Source: a virus. Taken from it: a DNA stretch of 51,842 nt. The position numbers and the translations under genes are program-made. Position 1 is the first letter of the stretch. Every line of letters starts with the position of its first letter. Shown in pieces: positions 13,765 to 21,202 of the stretch. A model generated the notes under the pieces. It saw only the letters and a list, made by a program, of their open reading frames with translations. It searched no databases and was not told the DNA's origin. Where the stretch lies: positions 1 through 51,842 of the IMG/VR virus record IMGVR_UViG_3300028800_002455; one strand, written 5' to 3'.

Positions 13765-14369
13765 GCATGTCTCTCGCGTCTCCGCCAGGACCTTATCTCG
13801 GGGCATCTAAAGCCTCTTTCCAAATTGGTTTTGAAAATGGACCGGATGGCGAAGACCGCCCGGCCAAGTTGGTGATGGGTCGTGACCGCGCGGGATTGGC
13901 CACGCGGAGAATCAATGGTGAGGGTGCTGTGAGAAGAATTGCAACAAGCCGAAGGGTTGAAAGACTTTCACCCGCTAAAACTTTTACCCCCCTTTTCCCC
14001 TCCAAGACGGAAGCGAGGAAGGAATGGGCCTCGGTCATCCTTCAATTCGAGAACGGCGAAGTCGCAGTTCAAGGGGATGTCACCAAGCAGACCGTGAAGT
14101 GCTGGAAAGCCGGTCGTTCCTTCGCTGACGGCATCAACCTCATGGAATTGATGCAGAACAATCCGGTGATCTTGAACTGGGTGCTCGGCAAACTTGGCGT
14201 CATGCAGATGCCGGAGTTCCTAAACGACCCGCGCGTGCTGAACGCGGTCATGGCGCTCGCATATCAGGGCATCCATCAAATAAACCCGGATGGCGATGAA
14301 ATCCGTGCGGCCATCCAAGAGAACATTGCGAAGTCGAGAACCCCCTACAAGGGAATGAACAAGCCGTGA
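13761..14369 (+). CDS. Putative HTH regulator of the replication region (202 aa)
   Basis: The first 90 residues are basic and poorly structured. About residues 105-150 read VTKQTVKCWKAGRSFADGIN followed by LMELMQNNPVILNWVLGKLG, which fits the helix-turn-helix plus helical tail of small phage regulators. Assignment is from pattern only. GTGA overlap with the next gene. Confidence 0.6.
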   Translation: MSMSLASPPGPYLGASKASFQIGFENGPDGEDRPAKLVMGRDRAGLATRRINGEGAVRRIATSRRVERLSPAKTFTPLFPSKTEARKEWASVILQFENGEVAVQGDVTKQTVKCWKAGRSFADGINLMELMQNNPVILNWVLGKLGVMQMPEFLNDPRVLNAVMALAYQGIHQINPDGDEIRAAIQENIAKSRTPYKGMNKP

Positions 14370-14542
14370 GCGATCCGCGCCTCATAGACATCTCCGGCGA
14401 GAAGCGCGCTGAAAGCGAAAAGGCTTTCCAGATTTACGACGGCGCGCGCACCGAATGGGTGCCGAAGTCTCAGGTCGAAGATAACGGCGACGGCACGTTC
14501 ACGATGCCCGAATGGCTGGCGAAGGATAAGGGGTTCATCTGA
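14366..14542 (+). CDS. Small phage protein (58 aa, GTG start)
   Basis: Reads from GTG as VSDPRLIDISGEKRAESEKA through QIYDGARTEWVPKSQV to MPEWLAKDKGFI, an acidic, compact protein with a repeated Trp. The GTG overlaps the TGA before it and the stop overlaps the next ATG (TGATG). Function unknown. Confidence 0.7.
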   Translation: MSDPRLIDISGEKRAESEKAFQIYDGARTEWVPKSQVEDNGDGTFTMPEWLAKDKGFI

Positions 14543-14739
14543 TGCCAAACGCGCGCGAACTGATGCTCGAATTTATCGACTACGGCTATCGCACTCCGAA
14601 GCCGGAGCGCGTGGGCACAAAGCGCCGCGTTGCCCGTGAGAATGCGAAGCGAGCGGCCGTTGCCAAGCTTTATGCCGACACGCCAGTCCTTGCGCCATCG
14701 CGCCAAGCGCGCCGTAAAGCAGCGAGGCAAGCAGCATGA
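14542..14739 (+). CDS. Small basic phage protein (65 aa)
   Basis: MPNARELMLEFIDYGYRTPK is followed by a Lys/Arg/Ala-rich helical tail (KRRVARENAKRAAVAKLYAD) that could contact nucleic acid. Tight overlaps on both sides. Function unknown. Confidence 0.7.
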   Translation: MPNARELMLEFIDYGYRTPKPERVGTKRRVARENAKRAAVAKLYADTPVLAPSRQARRKAARQAA

Positions 14740-15611
14740 CAGCCGTCCGCGATCTCGACTTCCAGATGGAGACCAAGCCCTGGTCGGCCCAGGACATCGA
14801 GAAGCTGCGCGCTCTTTGGAAAGAACATGGAGGTGGTGCCCGAAAAATCGGCGGCATCATGGGCCGCACGAAAAACAGCATCATCGGCATGTCGCGGAGG
14901 TTGTCGCTTCAATATCACGGTGGCAGAGCCGTGGAAATTGCGCAGAACCATCCTGCCTCAATCCTTGCGGAAAGCATCTTTCACGGGCGGGTGATCGCGC
15001 CGGACGGCAATGTCCTGAAAAGCGGCGACAACCAGCGCAAAATTGGGAAGGTGATCCAGAAGGGGCCTTGGAAAGGGTTTCCTATCTTCTCCCTGACGTT
15101 GGAGGAGCGCGCCACATGTCCGCGCACATGTGCCGAGTGGAAGAATTGCTACGGCAACAACATGTCATTGGCCAAGCGATATCGGCATGGCCAGGAATTG
15201 CTGGACCGGCTCTCGGTTGAATTGAGCGAGCTTCAACGTCGCCATCCGGGCGGCTTCGCTGTTCGGCTTCACATCCTCGGGGATTTTTATTCGTCTGCCT
15301 ATGTGGAGTTCTGGGGCTCCTCGCTGCGACAGTTTCCAGCCCTTCACGTCTTTGGCTATACGGCTCGCAAGGAAGGCGCGCGCATCGGAGATGCCATAGC
15401 GCACCTCCGGAGGCAGTGCTGGGGTCGCTTTGCGGTACGCACCTCCGGCGGCAATGCTGGGCCGCGAACGCTGGTCATTGACCGCAAGGAAGATGCCGGC
15501 GACGCGATCATCTGTCCGGCACAACTCGGCAAGACCGCGAACTGTAGCACTTGCGCCTTGTGCTGGTCGCCGGCCGCAAAAGACAAACCCATCGCATTTA
15601 TCCGCCACTAG
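14736..15611 (+). CDS. GcrA-like HTH fused to GP88-type three-Cys domain (291 aa)
   Basis: Residues 10-60 (KPWSAQDIEKLRALWKEHGG, then IGGIMGRTKNSIIGMSRRL) look like the DNA-binding N-terminus of GcrA, the alphaproteobacterial cell-cycle regulator. The remaining 230 residues match the phage 'gene product 88' family: TCPRTCAEWKNCYGNNM, RYRHGQELLDRLSVEL, GFAVRLHILGDFYSSAYVEF, LHVFGYTARKEG, and ICPAQLGKTANCSTCALCW. The cysteine pattern suggests a metal or Fe-S cluster. Function unknown; targeting to DNA by the N-terminus is inferred. Confidence 0.8.
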   Translation: MTAVRDLDFQMETKPWSAQDIEKLRALWKEHGGGARKIGGIMGRTKNSIIGMSRRLSLQYHGGRAVEIAQNHPASILAESIFHGRVIAPDGNVLKSGDNQRKIGKVIQKGPWKGFPIFSLTLEERATCPRTCAEWKNCYGNNMSLAKRYRHGQELLDRLSVELSELQRRHPGGFAVRLHILGDFYSSAYVEFWGSSLRQFPALHVFGYTARKEGARIGDAIAHLRRQCWGRFAVRTSGGNAGPRTLVIDRKEDAGDAIICPAQLGKTANCSTCALCWSPAAKDKPIAFIRH

Positions 15612-15614
15612 GCA

Positions 15615-15755
15615 ATGAAGAAACCAAGGAAGCAACGCGTGGACGCCGCCACAAAAGCCCTTGAGCAAAGCAGGCATGGCGACGCCCTCCGGATTCTCCT
15701 GGCAGCATCTGAAGATGCCTTTGCGGCCCAGCCGCACAAGAGCGAGGTCGCGTAA
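15615..15755 (+). CDS. Small phage protein (46 aa)
   Basis: Reads MKKPRKQRVDAATKALEQSR then HGDALRILLAASEDAFAAQP; basic start and amphipathic helix. It begins 3 nt after the GP88-type gene and ends in TAATG with the replication gene. Function unknown. Confidence 0.65.
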   Translation: MKKPRKQRVDAATKALEQSRHGDALRILLAASEDAFAAQPHKSEVA

Positions 15756-16567
15756 TGAGTGGACGCCCTTGGTACAAGCGAGATGGCGCGGCCTTTATCC
15801 GGGGCACGATGGGGCTCACCCTGGAGGAAAAGGGAGCCTACTCGCTTTGCCTGGATCTGATTTATTCGGCCGGCGGCCCGATACCTGATGATGCCCGGTG
15901 GCTGGCCGGGGTGTGCAACGTGTCGCTCCGGAAGTGGTCGACCATACGCGAGAGCCTTATCCGGGTTGGTAAGCTTTTTGCCGAGGGTGGGCGCCTGATG
16001 AACGAGCGCGCCGTCTCCGAAATCAAATCACTCGAAGTTGGACAAGATTTCGCGGGAGAAACTGCCGGGAAAAGTGGTCAAAACCGCGTCGAAAACTCAG
16101 TTAAATCTCACGAAACATCGGTGAACCGCTCGGATAATCTTGCCGAGGTTGAGGCTCCGTCTAGTAAAATCATAGAGTTAGAAGAGGTGAATCTCTCCCG
16201 TATAAGAGAGAGAGTAGAAGAAGATAAAGATAAGAGTAGAAAAGAAAAAGAAGGTAGCGCCGCGCCTTCGGCGCTCGCGCCAGCCGTCATCTCCCTCCCG
16301 ACCAATAAATTCAATGCCAAAGGCGAGGAAGTGCCGATTACGCAGGCGCAGGTCGACGACTATTCCGCAACATACCCGGCCGTCGACGTGATGCAGCAGC
16401 TCCGGGAAATGCGGCGCTGGCTCCTCGACAATTCGGACCAGCGCAAGACGGCGGGTGGGATGGCCCGGTTCGTCAATCGCTGGCTCGGCCGCGAGCAGGA
16501 CAAGGCTGGGCGGCTGCCGGCAAACGCAAATCTCTTTCCCACAGCCAAGATCCACAAGGTAGTCTGA
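15755..16567 (+). CDS. DUF1376 (YdaU-like) replication protein (270 aa)
   Basis: Residues 3-100 match DUF1376: PWYKRDGAAFIRGTMGLTLE, GAYSLCLDLIYSAGGPIPDD and WLAGVCNVSLRKW, a winged-helix domain found in phage replication proteins. A low-complexity charged linker (about 105-180) follows, encoded by an AT- and purine-rich run, then a C-terminal domain (VDVMQQLREMRRWLLDNSDQ). Likely binds the phage origin and recruits the helicase machinery; family knowledge, not shown here. Confidence 0.82.
   Translation: MSGRPWYKRDGAAFIRGTMGLTLEEKGAYSLCLDLIYSAGGPIPDDARWLAGVCNVSLRKWSTIRESLIRVGKLFAEGGRLMNERAVSEIKSLEVGQDFAGETAGKSGQNRVENSVKSHETSVNRSDNLAEVEAPSSKIIELEEVNLSRIRERVEEDKDKSRKEKEGSAAPSALAPAVISLPTNKFNAKGEEVPITQAQVDDYSATYPAVDVMQQLREMRRWLLDNSDQRKTAGGMARFVNRWLGREQDKAGRLPANANLFPTAKIHKVV
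16160..16255. other. Candidate replication origin inside the YdaU-like gene
   Basis: A markedly AT/purine-rich block in an otherwise GC-rich region, with CTCTC-8 nt-GAGAG symmetry at 16193-16210 and runs such as AGAAAAGAAAAAGAAGG near 16238-16254. In lambda the origin lies within the initiator gene O in a similar setting. Proposed by analogy only. Confidence 0.35.
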
Positions 16568-17199
16568 TGAGCGCGGCAGACGTGCAGGTTAAGATTTTGG
16601 AGCCGATGCAGCGGGTTTTCCTGCCGCCGCGGAAAATGGAGCCAGCGGACGAGATGGCCGCGCTCCGCGATTATGTCGAGGCCCTGCAGCAGTTCGAGGC
16701 CAGTGATCTCAGCTATGCCTGGAGTCGGGCGCGTGAAACTCACGTCAAGCGGGAATGGCCGCAAATCGGGGTTTTCTACAAGTTCGCGAACGAAAATAGG
16801 CGGGATCGCCATGAGGCATCGGGCACCAGCCGCAGGCGCGGCGATGAACCCACGCCCGCCGAACTGTGGGAGCGCTGGAGGACCGTTTCACGCTCTCCCT
16901 TGGCCTATGAGGCTGTAAAGCGCGGCGTGGCATGGACTCTAAAAAGCGCCATTCTCTACGGCAAAAAGCTGCCGGAACAATGTGACCTCCGGGAATTTAC
17001 GGCTCAGAAGGAAAGCGCGGCGCGCACGGCCAAAAAGATAGAGAACGGCGAGCAGATTGAGTTCAAGGGGAAGCTTTTACCGCCTTTCGCCGGCCATAAC
17101 CGCAGCCTCGCACTCTCCATGTATCACAACGTGCAGATGCAGGAGACGCGCACGCAAGATGAAATAAAAAATGGCGCCCCGAATTCTCCTGATGAATGA
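16567..17199 (+). CDS. Replication-region protein (210 aa, unknown)
   Basis: Follows the YdaU-like gene with a TGATG overlap. Helical N-terminal half (EMAALRDYVEALQQFEASDL, VKREWPQIGVFYKFANENRR) with the look of phage replication helper proteins; the C-terminal part (WTLKSAILYGKKLPEQC) is basic. A helicase-loader role is possible from position; no motif proves it. Confidence 0.7.
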   Translation: MSAADVQVKILEPMQRVFLPPRKMEPADEMAALRDYVEALQQFEASDLSYAWSRARETHVKREWPQIGVFYKFANENRRDRHEASGTSRRRGDEPTPAELWERWRTVSRSPLAYEAVKRGVAWTLKSAILYGKKLPEQCDLREFTAQKESAARTAKKIENGEQIEFKGKLLPPFAGHNRSLALSMYHNVQMQETRTQDEIKNGAPNSPDE

Positions 17200-17241
17200 A
17201 CGTCTCCGCAATATGAACAGGACGAAAGAGCAAGCACAGCC

Positions 17242-17985
17242 ATGGAAAAACATCCGTATCTTGATCGCGCGACATATGCACTCCGCAAGGAGGCACATAA
17301 ATCGCAAATCACGCTGAATGAAGAAATTGGTCGCAATCTCGCCCTGGCTGTTCTCACCGCACTTCCGGACCGCAGTTGGTTTGTGCTCGCCATCGAGCGC
17401 GAGAGGGAAACTTGTCAGCGACTGGTGGATATGGGCGCTCTAATCTATCGGCCAAAAATATTCTGTCACCCCGACGATGATGACTACGAATCATATGGCT
17501 TGGTCGGCTATCGCCTTGACGGCTATGTGCTCGTTGGCATTGAACCTACAGACGATGTTTTTGCGGCAATAAAAGCCACAAAGGGAGTGAGGGGCTTTGT
17601 TCTTGGGGCCCATGGCGGCGATGTCATGCCGAAACCGCTCCCTCCTGGCACCGTGGAATGGTTCAGGAGGCTGGAGGAAATCGATTGCGCCAGGGCGACA
17701 GAAAAGAAGCCCGATCCTCGGGACGATCTATATGAAGGGGTTAGTGTTCTTGTCGATGACAAAGATCACCGCGTTTACGGACAAACAGGGACATTGAGAT
17801 TCCTTGGTCCGACAGTAAGCAAGGTGCTGGTTGGCGCGATCGTCTGGGAAGCTGAGACTGCCTGCCTCAAGAAAATCGTGCCACCCAAAAAGGTCAAAAA
17901 GAAAAAAGCTGTCACACCAGAGCCGGATTCACTCGAAACATTGATGAAACGGGTCGAGCAGCATCGGCAAAAGAGGGCGGCGTGA
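17242..17985 (+). CDS. NusG-like protein, candidate late antiterminator (247 aa)
   Basis: Residues about 45-125 read as an NGN domain: RSWFVLAIERERETCQRLVD, MGALIYRPKIFC, DGYVLVGIEPTDDVFAAIKA and VRGFVLG. After a linker, EGVSVLVDDKDHRVYGQTGT resembles a KOW motif, and a Lys-rich tail ends the protein. NusG-family proteins bind RNA polymerase and modulate pausing and termination. Located between replication and packaging genes, it holds the place of lambda Q. Ribosome site weak (AAGAG about 14 nt upstream). Confidence 0.75.
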   Translation: MEKHPYLDRATYALRKEAHKSQITLNEEIGRNLALAVLTALPDRSWFVLAIERERETCQRLVDMGALIYRPKIFCHPDDDDYESYGLVGYRLDGYVLVGIEPTDDVFAAIKATKGVRGFVLGAHGGDVMPKPLPPGTVEWFRRLEEIDCARATEKKPDPRDDLYEGVSVLVDDKDHRVYGQTGTLRFLGPTVSKVLVGAIVWEAETACLKKIVPPKKVKKKKAVTPEPDSLETLMKRVEQHRQKRAA

Positions 17986-18077
17986 TGATCATGGCAAGCG
18001 TTCTCTTCGGAATCGCCGTCAAGGAAATCGAGCTGATCCACCTGCGGAAGGTCGAGCTGGAGGAGCAGGCGGCATGA
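17985..18077 (+). CDS. Possible 30-aa peptide
   Basis: Begins with TGATG overlap at the NusG-like stop and reads MIMASVLFGIAVKEIELIHL then RKVELEEQAA, a hydrophobic then charged helix. Supported only by overlaps with both neighbours. Confidence 0.35.
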   Translation: MIMASVLFGIAVKEIELIHLRKVELEEQAA

Positions 18078-18145
18078 CTCACATAAAGCAGCACGTCGCC
18101 ACCGTCACTCACCCCGGACAGTCTACCGCTATTGAAAGGGCCTGA
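18074..18145 (+). CDS. Possible 23-aa peptide
   Basis: ATGA overlap with the preceding peptide; reads MTHIKQHVATVTHPGQSTAI. Too short to judge; coding is possible because the overlap pattern continues. Confidence 0.2.
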   Translation: MTHIKQHVATVTHPGQSTAIERA

Positions 18146-18147
18146 AT

Positions 18148-18258
18148 TTGAGCGTCGCCGTTCTAGTTGTTGCCTTCATATCCTACGGCATCGGCGCGCC
18201 GTGGCTATGGCTGGGAAACAAGCGACAAGAATTGTCGATGCGGATCGCGAAAAGATAG
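18148..18258 (+). CDS. Tiny membrane protein (36 aa, TTG start)
   Basis: Reads from TTG as a membrane segment (VAVLVVAFISYGIGAPWLW) followed by a basic tail (KRQELSMRIAKR). AAGG lies about 9 nt upstream. A typical small phage membrane peptide of unknown role. Confidence 0.5.
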   Translation: MSVAVLVVAFISYGIGAPWLWLGNKRQELSMRIAKR

Positions 18259-18271
18259 GAGCCCATTGCCG

Positions 18272-18511
18272 ATGACCGATACACCGCACAACATTCCCGA
18301 AAAGCACGTCGAATTTTGCAAGGCCGTTTCGCGCCTCTGCAAAGAGCACGGCATCGGCAATCTGTCGGCCACTTACCGGCCCGACTGGCAGGACGAATGG
18401 AAGTCCGACATTCGGCTGCGCTGGACCCAGGGACGGCATGGCGAGGATAGTGGGCGCGTGGAGATCGGCTCCACGATTGAAGTGCATCTTTCAGCAGAAG
18501 CCAAGGTTTAG
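18272..18511 (+). CDS. Small phage protein (79 aa)
   Basis: Starts MTDTPHNIPEKHVEFCKAVS after AGGAG; N-terminal helix, then a beta-rich part (NLSATYRPDWQDEWKSDIRL, RVEIGSTIEVHLSAE). No family recognised. Upstream codons in the same frame overlap the tiny membrane protein and were left out. Confidence 0.72.
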   Translation: MTDTPHNIPEKHVEFCKAVSRLCKEHGIGNLSATYRPDWQDEWKSDIRLRWTQGRHGEDSGRVEIGSTIEVHLSAEAKV

Positions 18512-18524
18512 AGGGGAGGGAAAA

Positions 18525-18761
18525 ATGACAAAGCGCAATCCGCATACCGTCACGTGGAAGCCAATCAAGGATGCCGATAAGCGCGGCATAGTCTACTGGC
18601 TGTCGGGCTGGAGAAAAAACAGGAAGGGCGGCGAGCGGTACGTCCGCGAGGGTTACTACAGCCAAGCCGCGCGCGCGTGGTGTTCCACTGACCTGGACGA
18701 TCCGCTGAACCCACCAACCCACTTTGCCGAGATTTATGTCCCGGCACCGCCTGCGGATTGA
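18525..18761 (+). CDS. DUF551-like phage protein (78 aa)
   Basis: HTVTWKPIKDADKRGIVYWL near the start and the end PPTHFAEIYVPAPPAD resemble DUF551 proteins (W-x-P...PTHW-PLP-PP). These are variable small proteins of phage early regions with unknown function. GAGGGGAGGG before the ATG fixes the start. Confidence 0.7.
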   Translation: MTKRNPHTVTWKPIKDADKRGIVYWLSGWRKNRKGGERYVREGYYSQAARAWCSTDLDDPLNPPTHFAEIYVPAPPAD

Positions 18762-18771
18762 GGAGCGGTTC

Positions 18772-19542
18772 GTGCCTGATAAAGCGATCACATCGAACGA
18801 CATCGTAACCGGCATGGCGAAGCGATTTGCCGCGCCGGAGTGGGCGATGTTCTTCAACGTGGCCAACGGTACCGGCTGGCAGGGCAAGCGGTACGCCGAT
18901 GCTATAGGCATGTCCCTGTTCCCGTCGCGCGGGTTGGAACTGCACGGCTACGAAATCAAAGTCAGCAAGTCAGATTATCGCCGCGAAGCCGAACAGCCCT
19001 TGAAGGCCGAAACCATCGCCGCCTACTGCGACCGCTGGTGGGTGGTGACGCCGCCAGGATTGCTAGACGGGGAAAATCTGCCGATGAACTGGGGGTGGCT
19101 GGCCTATGACGGTCGGGCCTTCTTTACCAAGCAGAAGGCCGCGAAGCTGGAAGCCAAGACCATGGACCGCTCCATGCTCGCCGCCTTGTTGCGCCGAGCG
19201 CACGAGTCGGCTGAAGGCCGCGTTGGTGTCCTGGTGGAGAAAAAGACAGCCAGCGTGGAAGCTGAGATCAAGCGCCGGGTAGAAGATCAACTGAAATACC
19301 GGACACGCGACTACGAAACCCTGAAGAGCGCCGTTGAGGCATTCGAGAAGGGCGCTGGCATCCAGATCAAGGACTGGCGCGGGGAAGACATTGGGCGCGC
19401 AGTTGCCGCCGTCGAGGCCACCGGGATCACCAGCACCTATGCCCGCACCGCCGACCTTTCCAAGCGGTTCCGCACCATCGCAGATCAGATTGACAAGGCC
19501 ATCGCAGATACCGGGTTTCCGGTACATGCGGCGGCGGAATAG
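18772..19542 (+). CDS. PD-(D/E)XK nuclease-like phage protein (256 aa, GTG start)
   Basis: The N-terminal half contains YADAIGMSLFPSRGLELHGY then EIKVSKSDYRREAEQ, where the E-I-K fits the nuclease E-x-K, and AAYCDRWWVVTPPGLL plus LPMNWGWLAYDG. Similar proteins in phages are annotated as MmcB/VRR-NUC-like or hypothetical. The C-terminal half is helical. GAGGAG six nt upstream of GTG at 18772 decides the start over an upstream TTG within the previous gene. Confidence 0.75.
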   Translation: MPDKAITSNDIVTGMAKRFAAPEWAMFFNVANGTGWQGKRYADAIGMSLFPSRGLELHGYEIKVSKSDYRREAEQPLKAETIAAYCDRWWVVTPPGLLDGENLPMNWGWLAYDGRAFFTKQKAAKLEAKTMDRSMLAALLRRAHESAEGRVGVLVEKKTASVEAEIKRRVEDQLKYRTRDYETLKSAVEAFEKGAGIQIKDWRGEDIGRAVAAVEATGITSTYARTADLSKRFRTIADQIDKAIADTGFPVHAAAE

Positions 19543-19586
19543 GAGCATCATCCATGAACCCGATACAGGCAGGATTAGTCGCGGCA

Positions 19587-20174
19587 CTACTCGCCGTCGC
19601 TGTCATTTTTTGTGCTCGATACTTCGGGCCAAAGCCCATCCCGGTTGCCGCAACCATCACCGTTGGAACTGGCGGACCATTTCGCGGGATCACATGCTGC
19701 GCGGAAGGTACCTGCTGGAACGCCCGCAAAAACGGCATGTGCTTTCTCGCTGACAAGCGGCAGTTCAACTCCCAAGGAAGCGGAAGCCTGTTTGCTGGCG
19801 GCATCGGCAGCAGCGCGAGCGGCATCGGCGCTAATTCGCGCTGTTTCATCGGCCCGTCGCAGGAACCAAAGCTGAAAAGCAGAAACGACCGCCAAGACGG
19901 CGGTAAACCAAGCCAGAACCTTGGTGTAGTCTGCCACCGCCCAGGCAGCGGCATCGGCATTGCTTATGGGTGGGGCGTTCTGTGCGGCCTTATACTGTGC
20001 TGCCTCATAGTTGCTAATGCCGGTAAGAGCGGGCAGCAAAACGAACGCAAGGAAGACGAAAGCCGCTAGGTCGCCCTGTAGCCGATCTAGTTCGCGCCTG
20101 AGATCAACCATGCGCCCGGCAACCTCGGAACGCTTCTGCTTAAGACCGCCTATCAGGATGATGTTTTCGCTCAT
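19587..20174 (-). CDS. Leftward two-span membrane protein (195 aa)
   Basis: N-terminal MSENIILIGGLKQKRSEVAG then RELDRLQGDL, a short coiled segment, precedes two membrane spans (AAFVFLAFVLLPALTGI and KVLAWFTAVLAVVSAFQLWF) and a helical ARISADAARAAADAASKQAS. The first 35 residues resemble a small mobile-element-associated family; the rest resembles membrane proteins of lysogenic-conversion genes. The last 40 residues look less regular and may be a decayed end. It opposes the surrounding genes, so expression in the lysogen is likely. Confidence 0.7.
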   Translation of the reverse strand: MSENIILIGGLKQKRSEVAGRMVDLRRELDRLQGDLAAFVFLAFVLLPALTGISNYEAAQYKAAQNAPPISNADAAAWAVADYTKVLAWFTAVLAVVSAFQLWFLRRADETARISADAARAAADAASKQASASLGVELPLVSEKAHAVFAGVPAGTFRAACDPAKWSASSNGDGCGNRDGLWPEVSSTKNDSDGE

Positions 20175-20311
20175 GCGCTTGAAACTAAGCGCGAAGCAGT
20201 TCAGATTCTTGTGGCGTTTGCGCCAACATACCGGAAGTTTCAGCGCTTTGTATGGGGAAACTCATGACCTCTTCTTCAAGCGCGCAGCGCGGCTAACACC
20301 GGTAGGCACGC

Positions 20312-20569
20312 GTGATCCTGACGGGGCAAAAGCTGGAAGAATTCGGACGGGCCATCTGGGGAGAATTCTGGATAGCCCGTATGGCTGAGCGGCTTGGTCT
20401 GTCACGCCGCACCATCATGCGAAAACGGTCCTGCGAAATGGGGCTTTCTATCTCATGGCAGCTAGAACTGCTCGACATGGCGGACCAGCAAATTAAGATT
20501 CAGGAAGAAAGGCTTAGAGTGCTAGGCCATATCCGAAACCAATTGGCGGAGACGTTTGATGATGGCTAA
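20312..20569 (+). CDS. Small HTH protein (85 aa, GTG start)
   Basis: Contains EFWIARMAERLGLSRRTIMR, a helix-turn-helix, followed by a helical dimerisation-like tail (QQIKIQEERLRVLGHIRNQL). Probably a small regulator or a terminase-type DNA-binding protein. The 137 bp upstream (20175-20311) separate it from the leftward membrane protein and presumably hold divergent promoters. Confidence 0.65.
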   Translation: MILTGQKLEEFGRAIWGEFWIARMAERLGLSRRTIMRKRSCEMGLSISWQLELLDMADQQIKIQEERLRVLGHIRNQLAETFDDG

Positions 20570-20807
20570 TGGACAAAACTTGAAAGCGCCAGCAAAAGAT
20601 GCGCGTGTGGCCACGGCTATTCGGTTTCGCCAAGCGCGCGATGCCGCGTCTCCACTAACCGCCAGTGAGATCGCAACGCTTGAGAGAGATTGGACACAGG
20701 ATGGGGTTCATCATCACATGGGCGCGACCAATACCGTTCATCGGCTGTTGGCGACCATCGCCGCGCGATCTGTCACAGGGGTAGGACAGCACAACGGTGT
20801 TCCCTGA
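20559..20807 (+). CDS. Uncharacterised phage protein (82 aa)
   Basis: MMANGQNLKAPAKDARVATA, then SPLTASEIATLERDWTQDGV and HRLLATIAARS. Helical; no family recognised. GGAG lies 7 nt before the ATG at 20559, which overlaps the previous stop. Confidence 0.6.
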   Translation: MMANGQNLKAPAKDARVATAIRFRQARDAASPLTASEIATLERDWTQDGVHHHMGATNTVHRLLATIAARSVTGVGQHNGVP

Positions 20808-20957
20808 ATTTTGTTCCTTGACGAGATTCCGATAAAGGTTCATTCCTATTGCGCTTTCGCTGATTTGGGGCTCGGCAGCTTGCGCCACCCAAAAGCTGCG
20901 CATTGGTGAAGGCCTCCCAGACTTTCGAAAATATCCGGATACACTTTCGGGCTCGCA
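20808..20957 (+). promoter_or_regulatory. 150-bp intergenic region before the packaging genes
   Basis: No frame worth calling. A TTGACG at 20818-20823 could be a -35 box, but no good -10 lies 16-18 bp downstream. The position suits a late promoter or an antiterminator loading site. Confidence 0.25.
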
Positions 20958-21188
20958 ATGCTTCTGGCCAGATCCCCGCATGACTGGCCGGTTGCCGGTG
21001 AATGGACGCCCTTCATCGCCGATGGCGATCTAACCGCTCTGATTTCATGTCCAGAATGCGGACACCGCCAAAGCATTGAAATCTATGCCATTGGCCCTCA
21101 TGGCGATGTCACTCCCGGGCTTCGTTGCAACGCCGGCTGCGGCTGGTTTGAGCCAAAACCCCAGCTTCAAGGCTGGAAAGTGAACTGA
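20958..21188 (+). CDS. Zinc-ribbon protein (76 aa)
   Basis: Contains ALISCPECGHRQSIEIYAIG and LRCNAGCGWFEPKP, a CxxC...CxxxC zinc ribbon around a short beta unit. Function unknown. Weak ribosome site. Confidence 0.7.
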   Translation: MLLARSPHDWPVAGEWTPFIADGDLTALISCPECGHRQSIEIYAIGPHGDVTPGLRCNAGCGWFEPKPQLQGWKVN

Positions 21189-21202
21189 CAAGGAAATCCG
21201 AC

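Noticed and set aside
13288-13806. Leftward 172-codon frame
   Set aside because: Antisense to the winged-helix gene, which has ATGA overlaps at both ends and a recognisable fold.
19554-20069. Rightward 171-codon frame starting with a hydrophobic segment after GGAG
   Set aside because: After about 35 residues the sequence becomes Cys/Ser/Gly-rich and irregular, while the opposite strand encodes a coherent membrane protein. A truncated remnant of a small membrane gene is possible.
20808-20957. A sigma-70 promoter at TTGACG (20818)
   Set aside because: No matching -10 box at 16-18 bp; left as a possible regulatory region only.
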